64,000 nt of DNA from Maea johnstoni. Taxonomy: Eukaryota; Annelida; Polychaeta; Spionida; Magelonidae. The DNA is taken from contig OZ012685.1 of NCBI GenBank assembly GCA_963942565.1, forward strand, positions 50,473,697-50,537,696. Reading direction: 5' to 3'. The notes under the pieces are model-generated. The model ran no database searches. It saw only the letters and a list, made by a program, of their open reading frames with translations, and was not told the origin of the DNA. Shown one piece after another: positions 1 to 11,064 of the stretch (positions are counted from its first letter, which is position 1; every line of letters begins with the position of its first letter). Made by a program: the position numbers and the translations under genes.

Positions 1-509
1 TTTTATAATCCTCTCTGTTTAGCGGCAGCAGACTCGGTAGTTCAGACATAAACATCAACACTAACAACATCAGATGCATAAGTAAGGTTCAATATTGTTG
101 AACTACAGACTCGGAAGCCCAGTCACTTTGGGAGTCGCTAGCGTCAGAGCCGCGTATATTTTGTAAGGGGATTTTCAACCCCCATTCTTCGTATCTGGGT
201 ACAAAAACTACCCTTCTTTTACAAAATCGCGGACATGCGGAGGTCTTAAAAAAGTTACCAATGTATCGTATCATAATGATTTTGTGAAGTTATTCCTTGT
301 ATTTTTCTTCGTATCTGCATCGGATCTTCATGCCGTTGCCATATATACTTTATCAACTGCATATTGAATTGAATTCAATTTTTTTGCAAAATATATATGA
401 TACTGATAATTTTCAACATACACATATATGTATGTTGATAATCAATGAAAATAGTTAACATCGCAACAAATGTGTACCTTTCTATTATACGATGACAAAA
501 TACATAGTT

Positions 510-521
510 GGCCGCCATCTT
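510..521 (-). promoter_or_regulatory. YY1-like AAGATGGCGGCC motif in the unit
   Basis: The minus strand reads AAGATGGCGGCC, matching the known YY1 core (AANATGGCGGC) that often overlaps animal start codons or promoters. The open frame starting at this ATG encodes only about 47 residues with no recognisable domain. It is conserved in all array copies, but so is everything else. Function is unproven. Confidence 0.3.
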
Positions 522-550
522 GATTTTCGTGACCAGACCCAACCACTAAT

Positions 551-597
551 GTGGCTCCAACAGAGGCTAGAACCTGCGTCCTAACTACTAGACCACT
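551..597 (-). other. tRNA-like A-box/B-box fragment in the unit
   Basis: Read on the minus strand, 578-595 gives TGGTCTAGTAGTTAGGAC, very close to the D-arm and A-box of tRNA-Glu-type genes. Positions 563-574 give GGTTCTAGCCTC, a near match to the B-box consensus. Only 3 bases separate the two, so the anticodon arm is missing and this cannot be a functional tRNA. It resembles the head of a tRNA-derived SINE or a decayed tRNA. It recurs in every copy at the same offset; copies 15, 17 and 18 carry one change between the boxes. Confidence 0.4.
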
Positions 598-636
598 TAA
601 TACAGATCAGAATAAGTTTAAAGGGGCCCTAAACAC

Positions 637-643
637 GGGGGGG
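637..643. repeat. Hypervariable poly-G tract of the unit (7 G in copy 1)
   Basis: By my count the run has 7, 7, 13, 8, 8, 10, 11, 8, 9, 9, 8, 9, 8, 8, 9, 7, 13 and 19 G in copies 1 to 18. The two inverted copies have 7 and 16 C. It is the most length-variable site in the unit, and the inverted copies end within 3 bases of it. Confidence 0.9.
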
Positions 644-1297
644 AACGGTCAATTTGGAGTTGGGCAAAAGTGCCCGGTTGTCGATTTGTAATGGGGAATT
701 CTAGCGAGGGAAAGAGAGGTGCGGGAATGGTACCTGTGTTGTCACGTCAAATACTGGAGTAGTACAGGTAAGATGGTTTATTCTTACCCATCATGGGGTG
801 GGCCATACTCATAAAAATAGCATGGTAGGGCATTTTAGTGGCAGTGTGCGTGTTATTTTATTAAAATCCACGCACCAGTGGAGAACCTCCACTGCGAGTT
901 TCAGTTCATGTCAATAGCCGTGCCTTCATGGGGCTTCCAGCTCTACTAATGGAGGTACAGTGGCTTTATTTTGTCATGGCATGAACTGAACTATACCCAA
1001 CATGTTTTCTATTTGCGAATTTGCCATGTACACTCAATATTTTAAAAGAAATCTCAATCGTAGTGTCAGACCGGGCCATGTTGATTTGTCTGTGGGTGAC
1101 AGTCACTGTGTTCATGGGCAATACTGGCAGACAAATCAGTTACCCTTTTGCAACCCAGGATATGTTAACAGGTTAGAAGGGAGGAGCCGTCTTTAGATCG
1201 AAGTACACAGTTCAATTCGAAGTGTGTACCTCATTCTAAGTATTTGACTTTGATTTAAGGGCCCTGATCATGCTCAGTGGCTATTTCCTGTAATAAC

Positions 1298-1316
1298 ATG
1301 GCGGATGCAGTGAAAG
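1298..1316 (+). other. Exon-like ATG plus splice-donor motif in the unit
   Basis: Reads ATGGCGGATGCAGTGAAAG, followed at 1317 by GTAGGT, a good donor; AAC precedes the ATG. Downstream at 2119-2136 there is a pyrimidine-rich run ending in TTTCAG, a good acceptor. Joining the two gives only MADAVK plus five residues before a stop. Copies 3 and 7 change the second codon to GTG. It may be a relic of a captured first exon or chance. No protein family can be assigned. Confidence 0.25.
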
Positions 1317-1568
1317 GTAGGTGTGTCAGAGGTTTATTAGGAAAATATTGCAAACAAATATACATTAACCATAACTTCATGTCCATTGGCCTGCGTTGGT
1401 AGACTAGGGTGTGGGGCACCTGCTGAAGTTAACTTGACCTATGGAAATTGTGCATGTATTGATATTTTGGGGGATGATCAGCTTCCTTACATCTATTTAT
1501 AACATCTTTTCAATTACTGAAGGGGGCGTGTTAGGCCTTGTTTTCAACAATTTATTTAAATATGTTCC

Positions 1569-1654
1569 TGGGGGTGCTCAGCCATGAAATTTAACTATAA
1601 TTTAGGGCTTTGCTTAAGGATTTCATTGAAATAGGTCGTTAAGGCGAGCACCCC
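1569..1654. repeat. Imperfect foldback inside the unit
   Basis: GGGGTGCTC near 1571 pairs with GAGCACCCC near 1646, and the inner ATGAAAT pairs with ATTTCAT. The stem is interrupted. The C-run on its left arm is where the second inverted partial copy starts (55047). It is present in all full copies and in the first inverted copy. Confidence 0.5.
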
Positions 1655-2630
1655 TAAATATGGTGTCAGGGTCAATTTGAAACAGAGCATACTTTTGACT
1701 TAAACTATAAGCCATGTCTGCTGTTTTTCATGATAGTGATCTTAGATAAAGAAAAGAATGGATATGTAGCGAGAGACAAATTACTATATGCGTTATATAT
1801 ATATATAGTGAATGCCTGGACACGACTGGTGTTTCTGATCTGGCATTAATGCAAGGTCACGAGGGAACACGGACCAATCAGGGCTATAATTGTATCGTTT
1901 ACATTACAGAGAGACCTGTGCACCAGCATCATCTGAGCATGCGCAGAGCACGACTTTTGGGCTATTGGTAGAGACTAGCCTGTTCATGTTGACCGGCTGG
2001 TTTCATGACTTTTTAAAAAAAATTGAAAAAAGTGTGATTTCAGGAAATTGTTCATTTCCTGATCATCAATTATACATGTATTATCAGTATTATCATTATG
2101 CAATATTATAACATGCTTATCATTTTTATCTTTCAGGTTTGTTTCGCATTTGACGTAGCCTTAGATGCATGATATGATGTCCCGACCTCAAGTTCCGAAT
2201 CCCAGTACAAAGATTTTTAACCCTGCCCACCCTTCCTTTCTGCTTATAGTTTAGTTTTGTAATTTGCCATATCTGTGTGTGTTTTCACCAAGTCGAAATT
2301 CCTCTCTCTTTTACTAGCAAAAAACTGCATTTAAATATGCATTAAATATGCATTTAATTCTGAACAAAAATTCATTTTAAGAGAATAATTTAATCCATTA
2401 CATGTCAAATATTGGTGGATCATTGTATATACCCACACTGTGATGCACCAGTATTCCAATGTAATAAATTATAAGGGTGCGAGAGTCACAAGCCTCTAAA
2501 AAATGGTGAGTGAAAATCTCAGGGACTGGGTGTGCATATGCCGAATAGACAACTGACAAGGGGAATAAAGCACTTAAAAGTCACTTGGGTATTTAGGGGG
2601 GTGCATACGCTCGTTATCAAAATTTACAAA

Positions 2631-2740
2631 TACCCCTAAAGCACTGATTTCTGGCCCAAAAAGCACCCTTATTTTTAAAAGACGCTGACTTTTTCCACTA
2701 AAAAAACACCCCTTCTTTTATCAAAACACTGACATTGGAT
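2631..2740. repeat. Degenerate sub-repeats of about 42-44 bp in the unit
   Basis: Three related blocks contain GCACTGATTT (2641), CGCTGACTTT (2683) and CACTGACATT (2727). Each follows an A-rich, CACCC-containing, T-rich stretch. A fourth weaker relative lies at about 195-235 of the next unit (ACCCTTCTTTTACAAAATCG). This suggests that part of the 2.77 kb unit grew from a small tandem repeat. Confidence 0.5.
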
Positions 2741-2768
2741 GAACGGTAACACGTATTTTAACTTAAGA

Positions 2769-5536
2769 TTTTATAATCCTCTCTGTTTAGCGGCAGCAGA
2801 CTCGGTAGTTCAGACATAAACATCAACACTAACAACATCAGATGCATAAGTAAGGTTCAATATTGTTGAACTACAGACTCGGAAGCCCAGTCACTTTGGG
2901 AGTCGCTAGCGTCAGAGCCGCGTATATTTTGTAAGGGGATTTTCAACCCCCATTCTTCGTATCTGGGTACAAAAACTACCCTTCTTTTACAAAATCGCGG
3001 ACATGCGGAGGTCTTAAAAAAGTTACCAATGTATCGTATCATAATGATTTTGTGAAGTTATTCCTTGTATTTTTCTTCGTATCTGCATCGGATCTTCATG
3101 CCGTTGCCATATATACTTTATCAACTGCATATTGAATTGAATTCAATTTTTTTGCAAAATATATATGATACTGATAATTTTCAACATACACATATATGTA
3201 TGTTGATAATCAATGAAAATAGTTAACATCGCAACAAATGTGTACCTTTCTATTATACGATGACAAAATACATAGTTGGCCGCCATCTTGATTTTCGTGA
3301 CCAGACCCAACCACTAATGTGGCTCCAACAGAGGCTAGAACCTGCGTCCTAACTACTAGACCACTTAATACAGATCAGAATAAGTTTAAAGGGGCCCTAA
3401 ACACGGGGGGGAACGGTCAATTTGGAGTTGGGCAAAAGTGCCCGGTTGTCGATTTGTAATGGGGAATTCTAGCGAGGGAAAGAGAGGTGCGGGAATGGTA
3501 CCTGTGTTGTCACGTCAAATACTGGAGTAGTACAGGTAAGATGGTTTATTCTTACCCATCATGGGGTGGGCCATACTCATAAAAATAGCATGGTAGGGCA
3601 TTTTAGTGGCAGTGTGCGTGTTATTTTATTAAAATCCACGCACCAGTGGAGAACCTCCACTGCGAGTTTCAGTTCATGTCAATAGCCGTGCCTTCATGGG
3701 GCTTCCAGCTCTACTAATGGAGGTACAGTGGCTTTATTTTGTCATGGCATGAACTGAACTATACCCAACATGTTTTCTATTTGCGAATTTGCCATGTACA
3801 CTCAATATTTTAAAAGAAATCTCAATCGTAGTGTCAGACCGGGCCATGTTGATTTGTCTGTGGGTGACAGTCACTGTGTTCATGGGCAATACTGGCAGAC
3901 AAATCAGTTACCCTTTTGCAACCCAGGATATGTTAACAGGTTAGAAGGGAGGAGCCGTCTTTAGATCGAAGTACACAGTTCAATTCGAAGTGTGTACCTC
4001 ATTCTAAGTATTTGACTTTGATTTAAGGGCCCTGATCATGCTCAGTGGCTATTTCCTGTAATAACATGGCGGATGCAGTGAAAGGTAGGTGTGTCAGAGG
4101 TTTATTAGGAAAATATTGCAAACAAATATACATTAACCATAACTTCATGTCCATTGGCCTGCGTTGGTAGACTAGGGTGTGGGGCACCTGCTGAAGTTAA
4201 CTTGACCTATGGAAATTGTGCATGTATTGATATTTTGGGGGATGATCAGCTTCCTTACATCTATTTATAACATCTTTTCAATTACTGAAGGGGGCGTGTT
4301 AGGCCTTGTTTTCAACAATTTATTTAAATATGTTCCTGGGGGTGCTCAGCCATGAAATTTAACTATAATTTAGGGCTTTGCTTAAGGATTTCATTGAAAT
4401 AGGTCGTTAAGGCGAGCACCCCTAAATATGGTGTCAGGGTCAATTTGAAACAGAGCATACTTTTGACTTAAACTATAAGCCATGTCTGCTGTTTTTCATG
4501 ATAGTGATCTTAGATAAAGAAAAGAATGGATATGTAGCGAGAGACAAATTACTATATGCGTTATATATATATATAGTGAATGCCTGGACACGACTGGTGT
4601 TTCTGATCTGGCATTAATGCAAGGTCACGAGGGAACACGGACCAATCAGGGCTATAATTGTATCGTTTACATTACAGAGAGACCTGTGCGCCAGCATCAT
4701 CTGAGCATGCGCAGAGCACGACTTTTGGGCTATTGGTAGAGACTAGCCTGTTCATGTTGACCGGCTGGTTTCATGACTTTTTAAAAAAAATTGAAAAAAG
4801 TGTGATTTCAGGAAATTGTTCATTTCCTGATCATCAATTATACATGTATTATCAGTATTATCATTATGCAATATTATAACATGCTTATCATTTTTATCTT
4901 TCAGGTTTGTTTCGCATTTGACGTAGCCTTAGATGCATGATATGATGTCCCGACCTCAAGTTCCGAATCCCAGTACAAAGATTTTTAACCCTGCCCACCC
5001 TTCCTTTCTGCTTATAGTTTAGTTTTGTAATTTGCCATATCTGTGTGTGTTTTCACCAAGTCGAAATTCCTCTCTCTTTTACTAGCAAAAAACTGCATTT
5101 AAATATGCATTAAATATGCATTTAATTCTGAACAAAAATTCATTTTAAGAGAATAATTTAATCCATTACATGTCAAATATTGGTGGATCATTGTATATAC
5201 CCACACTGTGATGCACCAGTATTCCAATGTAATAAATTATAAGGGTGCGAGAGTCACAAGCCTCTAAAAAATGGTGAGTGAAAATCTCAGGGACTGGGTG
5301 TGCATATGCCGAATAGACAACTGACAAGGGGAATAAAGCACTTAAAAGTCACTTGGGTATTTAGGGGGGTGCATACGCTCGTTATCAAAATTTACAAATA
5401 CCCCTAAAGCACTGATTTCTGGCCAAAAAAGCACCCTTATTTTTAAAAGACGCTGACTTTTTCCACTAAAAAAACACCCCTTCTTTTATCAAAACACTGA
5501 CATTGGATGAACGGTAACACGTATTTTAACTTAAGA
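2769..5536 (+). repeat. Array copy 2 (short type, 2768 bp)
   Basis: Nearly identical to copy 1, with the same length, the same 7-G tract and the same GCCGTC variant. Differences seen are single bases, for example GCGCC in place of GCACC near 4687. Copies 1 and 2 form the most recently related pair at this end. Confidence 0.97.
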
Positions 5537-8295
5537 TTTTATAATCCTCTCTGTTTAGCGGCAGCAGACTCGGTAGTTCAGACATAAACATCAACACTAA
5601 CAACATCAGATGCATAAGTAAGGTTCAATATTGTTGAACTACAGACTCGGAAGCCCAGTCACTTTGGGAGTCGCTAGCGTCAGAGCCGCGTATATTTTGT
5701 AAGGGGATTTTCAACCCCCATTCTTCGTATCTGGGTACAAAAACTACCCTTCTTTTACAAAATCGCGGACATGCGGAGGTCTTAAAAAAGTTACCAATGT
5801 ATCGTATCATAATGATTTTGTGAAGTTATTCCTTGTATTTTTCTTCGTATCTGCATCGGATCTTCATGCCGTTGCCATATATACTTTATCAACTGCATAT
5901 TGAATTGAATTCAATTTTTTTGCAAAATATATATGATACTGATAATTTTTTAATGTTGATAATCAATGAAAATAGTTAACATCGCAACAAATGTGTACCT
6001 TTCTATTATACGATGACAAAATACATAGTTGGCCGCCATCTTGATTTTCGTGACCAGACCCAACCACTAATGTGGCTCCAACAGAGGCTAGAACCTGCGT
6101 CCTAACTACTAGACCACTTAATACAGATCAGAATAAGTTTAAAGGGGCCCTAAACACGGGGGGGGGGGGGAACGGTCAATTTGGAGTTGGGCAAAAGTGC
6201 CCGGTTGTCGATTTGTAATGGGGAATTCTAGCGAGGGAAAGAGAGGTGCGGGAATGGTACCTGTGTTGTCACGTCAAATACTGGAGTAGTACAGGTAAGA
6301 TGGTTTATTCTTACCCATCATGGGGTGGGCCATACTCATAAAAATAGCATGGTAGGGCATTTTAGTGGCAGTGTGCGTGTTATTTTATTAAAATCCACGC
6401 ACCAGTGGAGAACCTCCACTGCGAGTTTCAGTTCATGTCAATAGCCGTGCCTTCATGGGGCTTCCAGCTCTACTAATGGAGGTACAGTGGCTTTATTTTG
6501 TCATGGCATGAACTGAATTATACCCAACATGTTTTCTATTTGCGAATTTGCCATGTACACTCAATATTTTAAAAGAAATCTCAATCGTAGTGTCAGACCG
6601 GGCCATGTTGATTTGTCTGTGGGTGACAGTCACTGTGTTCATGGGCAATACTGGCAGACAAATCAGTTACCCTTTTGCAACCCAGGATATGTTAACAGGT
6701 TAGAAGGGAGGAGCCGTCTTTAGATCGAAGTACACAGTTCAATTCGAAGTGTGTACCTCATTCTAAGTATTTGACTTTGATTTAAGGGCCCTGATCATGC
6801 TCAGTGGCTATTTCCTGTAATAACATGGTGGATGCAGTGAAAGGTAGGTGTGTCAGAGGTTTATTAGGAAAATATTGCAAACAAATATACATTAACCATA
6901 ACTTCATGTCCATTGGCCTGCGTTGGTAGACTAGGGTGTGGGGCACCTGCTGAAGTTAACTTGACCTATGGAAATTGTGCATGTATTGATATTTTGGGGG
7001 ATGATCAGCTTCCTTACATCTATTTATAACATCTTTTCAATTACTGAAGGGGGCGTGTTAGGCCTTGTTTTCAACAATTTATTTAAATATGTTCCTGGGG
7101 GTGCTCAGCCATGAAATTTAACTATAATTTAGGGCTTTGCTTAAGGATTTCATTGAAATAGGTCGTTCAGGCGAGCACCCCTAAATATGGTGTCAGGGTC
7201 AATTTGAAACAGAGCATACTTTTGACTTAAACTATAAGCCATGTCTGCTGTTTTTCATGATAGTGATCTTAGATAAAGAAAAGAATGGATATGTAGCGAG
7301 AGACAAATTACTATATGCGTTATATATATATATAGTGAATGCCTGGACACGACTGGTGTTTCTGATCTGGCATTAATGCAAGGTCACGAGGGAACACGGA
7401 CCAATCAGGGCTATAATTGTATCGTTTACATTACAGAGAGACCTGTGCGCCAGCATCATCTGAGCATGCGCAGAGCACGACTTTTGGGCTATTGGTAGAG
7501 ACTAGCCTGTTCATGTTGACCGGCTGGTTTCATGACTTTTTAAAAAAAATTGAAAAAAGTGTGATTTCAGGAAATTGTTCATTTCCTGATCATCAATTAT
7601 ACATGTATTATCAGTATTATCATTATGCAATATTATAACATGCTTATCATTTTTATCTTTCAGGTTTGTTTTGCATTTGACGTAGCCTTAGATGCATGAT
7701 ATGATGTCCCGACCTCAAGTTCCGAATCCCAGTACAAAGATTTTTAACCCTGCCCACCCTTCCTTTCTGCTTATAGTTTAGTTTTGTAATTTGCCATATC
7801 TGTGTGTGTTTTCACCAAGTCGAAATTCCTCTCTCTTTTACTAGCAAAAAACTGCATTTAAATATGCATTAAATATGCATTTAATTCTGAACAAAAATTC
7901 ATTTTAAGAGAATAATTTAATCCATTACATGTCAAATATTGGTGGATCATTGTATATACCCACACTGTGATGCACCAGTATTCCAATGTAATAAATTATA
8001 AGGGTGCGAGAGTCACAAGCCTCTAAAAAATGGTGAGTGAAAATCTCAGGGACTGGGTGTGCATATGCCGAATAGACAACTGACAAGGGGAATAAAGCAC
8101 TTAAAAGTCACTTGGGTATTTAGGGGGGTGCATACGCTCGTTATCAAAATTTACAAATACCCCTAAAGCACTGATTTCTGGCCAAAAAAGCACCCTTATT
8201 TTTAAAAGACGCTGACTTTTTCCACTAAAAAAACACCCCTTCTTTTATCAAAACACTGACATTGGATGAACGGTAACACGTATTTTAACTTAAGA
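5537..8295 (+). repeat. Array copy 3 (short type with hairpin deletion, 2759 bp)
   Basis: It lacks the small palindrome that other copies carry after GATAATTTT (near 5945), and has a 13-G tract. It shares with copy 7 the variants CATGGTGG near 6825, CGTTCAGG near 7165 and GTTTTGC near 7668. Copies 3 and 7 therefore descend from one subtype. Confidence 0.97.
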
Positions 8296-11064
8296 TTTTA
8301 TAATCCTCTCTGTTTAGCGGCAGCAGACTCGGTAGTTCAGACATAAACATCAACACTAACAACATCAGATGCATAAGTAAGGTTCAATATTGTTGAACTA
8401 CAGACTCGGAAGCCCAGTCACTTTGGGAGTCGCTAGCGTCAGAGCCGCGTATATTTTGTAAGGGGATTTTCAACCCCCATTCTTCGTATCTGGGTACAAA
8501 AACTACCCTTCTTTTACAAAATCGCGGACATGCGGAGGTCTTAAAAAAGTTACCAATGTATCGTATCATAATGATTTTGTGAAGTTATTCCTTGTATTTT
8601 TCTTCGTATCTGCATCAGATCTTCATGCCGTTGCCATATATACTTTATCAACTGCATATTGAATTGAATTCAATTTTTTTGCAAAATATATATGATACTG
8701 ATAATTTTCAACATACACGTATATGTATGTTGATAATCAATGAAAATAGTTAACATCGCAACAAATGTGTACCTTTCTATTATACGATGACAAAATACAT
8801 AGTTGGCCGCCATCTTGATTTTCGTGACCAGACCCAACCACTAATGTGGCTCCAACAGAGGCTAGAACCTGCGTCCTAACTACTAGACCACTTAATACAG
8901 ATCAGAATAAGTTTAAAGGGGCCCTAAACACGGGGGGGGAACGGTCAATTTGGAGTTGGGCAAAAGTGCCCGGTTGTCGATTTGTAATGGGGAATTCTAG
9001 CGAGGGAAAGAGAGGTGCGGGAATGGTACCTGTGTTGTCACGTCAAATACTGGAGTAGTACAGGTAAGATGGTTTATTCTTACCCATCATGGGGTGGGCC
9101 ATACTCATAAAAATAGCATGGTAGGGCATTTTAGTGGCAGTGTGCGTGTTATTTTATTAAAATCCACGCACCAGTGGAGAACCTCCACTGCGAGTTTCAG
9201 TTCATGTCAATAGCCGTGCCTTCATGGGGCTTCCAGCTCTACTAATGGAGGTACAGTGGCTTTATTTTGTCATGGCATGAACTGAACTATACCCAACATG
9301 TTTTCTATTTGCGAATTTGCCATGTACACTCAATATTTTAAAAGAAATCTCAATCGTAGTGTCAGACCGTGCCATGTTGATTTGTCTGTGGGTGACAGTC
9401 ACTGTGTTCATGGGCAATACTGGCAGACAAATCAGTTACCCTTTTGCAACCCAGGATATGTTAACAGGTTAGAAGGGAGGAGGCGTCTTTAGATCGAAGT
9501 ACACAGTTCAATTCGAAGTGTGTACCTCATTCTAAGTATTTGACTTTGATTTAAGGGCCCTGATCATGCTCAGTGGCTATTTCCTGTAATAACATGGCGG
9601 ATGCAGTGAAAGGTAGGTGTGTCAGAGGTTTATTAGGAAAATATTGCAAACAAATATACATTAACCATAACTTCATGTCCATTGGCCTGCGTTGGTAGAC
9701 TAGGGTGTGGGGCACCTGCTGAAGTTAACTTGACCTATGGAAATTGTGCATGTATTGATATTTTGGGGGATGATCAGCTTCCTTACATCTATTTATAACA
9801 TCTTTTCAATTACTGAAGGGGGCGTGTTAGGCCTTGTTTTCAACAATTTATTTAAATATGTTCCTGGGGGTGCTCAGCCATGAAATTTAACTATAATTTA
9901 GGGCTTTGCTTAAGGATTTCATTGAAATAGGTCGTTAAGGCGAGCACCCCTAAATATGGTGTCAGGGTCAATTTGAAACAGAGCATACTTTTGACTTAAA
10001 CTATAAGCCATGTCTGCTGTTTTTCATGATAGTGATCTTAGATAAAGAAAAGAATGGATATGTAGCGAGAGACAAATTACTATATGCGTTATATATATAT
10101 ATAGTGAATGCCTGGACACGACTGGTGTTTCTGATCTGGCATTAATGCAAGGTCACGAGGGAACACGGACCAATCAGGGCTATAATTGTATCGTTTACAT
10201 TACAGAGAGACCTGTGCGCCAGCATCATCTGAGCATGCGCAGAGCACGACTTTTGGGCTATTGGTAGAGACTAGCCTGTTCATGTTGACCGGCTGGTTTC
10301 ATGACTTTTTAAAAAAAATTGAAAAAAGTGTGATTTCAGGAAATTGTTCATTTCCTGATCATCAATTATACATGTATTATCAGTATTATCATTATGCAAT
10401 ATTATAACATGCTTATCATTTTTATCTTTCAGGTTTGTTTCGCATTTGACGTAGCCTTAGATGCATGATATGATGTCCCGACCTCAAGTTCCGAATCCCA
10501 GTACAAAGATTTTTAACCCTGCCCACCCTTCCTTTCTGCTTATAGTTTAGTTTTGTAATTTGCCATATCTGTGTGTGTTTTCACCAAGTCGAAATTCCTC
10601 TCTCTTTTACTAGCAAAAAACTGCATTTAAATATGCATTAAATATGCATTTAATTCTGAACAAAAATTCATTTTGAGAGAATAATTTAATCCATTACATG
10701 TCAAATATTGGTGGATCATTGTATATACCCACACTGTGATGCACCAGTATTCCAATGTAATAAATTATAAGGGTGCGAGAGTCACAAGCCTCTAAAAAAT
10801 GGTGAGTGAAAATCTCAGGGACTGGGTGTGCATATGCCGAATAGACAACTGACAAGGGGAATAAAGCACTTAAAAGTCACTTGGGTATTTAGGGGGGTGC
10901 ATACGCTCGTTATCAAAATTTACAAATACCCCTAAAGCACTGATTTCTGGCCAAAAAAGCACCCTTATTTTTAAAAGACGCTGACTTTTTCCACTAAAAA
11001 AACACCCCTTCTTTTATCAAAACACTGACATTGGATGAACGGTAACACGTATTTTAACTTAAGA
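8296..11064 (+). repeat. Array copy 4 (short type, 2769 bp)
   Basis: It has GCATCAGATC near 8612 and CACGTA in the small palindrome, both shared with copies 5, 8 and 11. It has an 8-G tract and a private change, ACCGTGCC, near 9366. It sits as an extra short copy in the 3-4-5-6 tetramer. Confidence 0.97.

Larger units (their letters stand above)
1..2768 (+). repeat. Array copy 1 (short type, 2768 bp)
   Basis: First copy of the tandem unit, used here as the reference. The phase is set by the window edge; the unit has no known natural start. It has 7 G in the poly-G tract (from 637), no hairpin-element insertion, and the variants GCCGTC near 1190 and GATGCAG at 1304. No protein domain is recognisable. 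Short open frames at 89-274 (minus), 1002-1196 and 1890-2111 recur in the copies only because the DNA is nearly identical. The array continues to the left of the window. Confidence 0.97.

Noticed and set aside
760-780. U1 snRNA-like CTTACCTG on the minus strand near 767-774
   Set aside because: Only the 5' eight bases match; the downstream sequence has none of the U1 stem-loops or an Sm site. It is better read as a chance splice-donor motif on the plus strand.
89-2111. Recurrent short open frames (61, 64, 70, 73 and 88 codons) in the array units
   Set aside because: No domains, and their persistence follows from near-identical DNA. In the diverged inverted copies the changes seen in these frames alter residues, for example A to V, K to N and F to I, which does not suggest protein selection.
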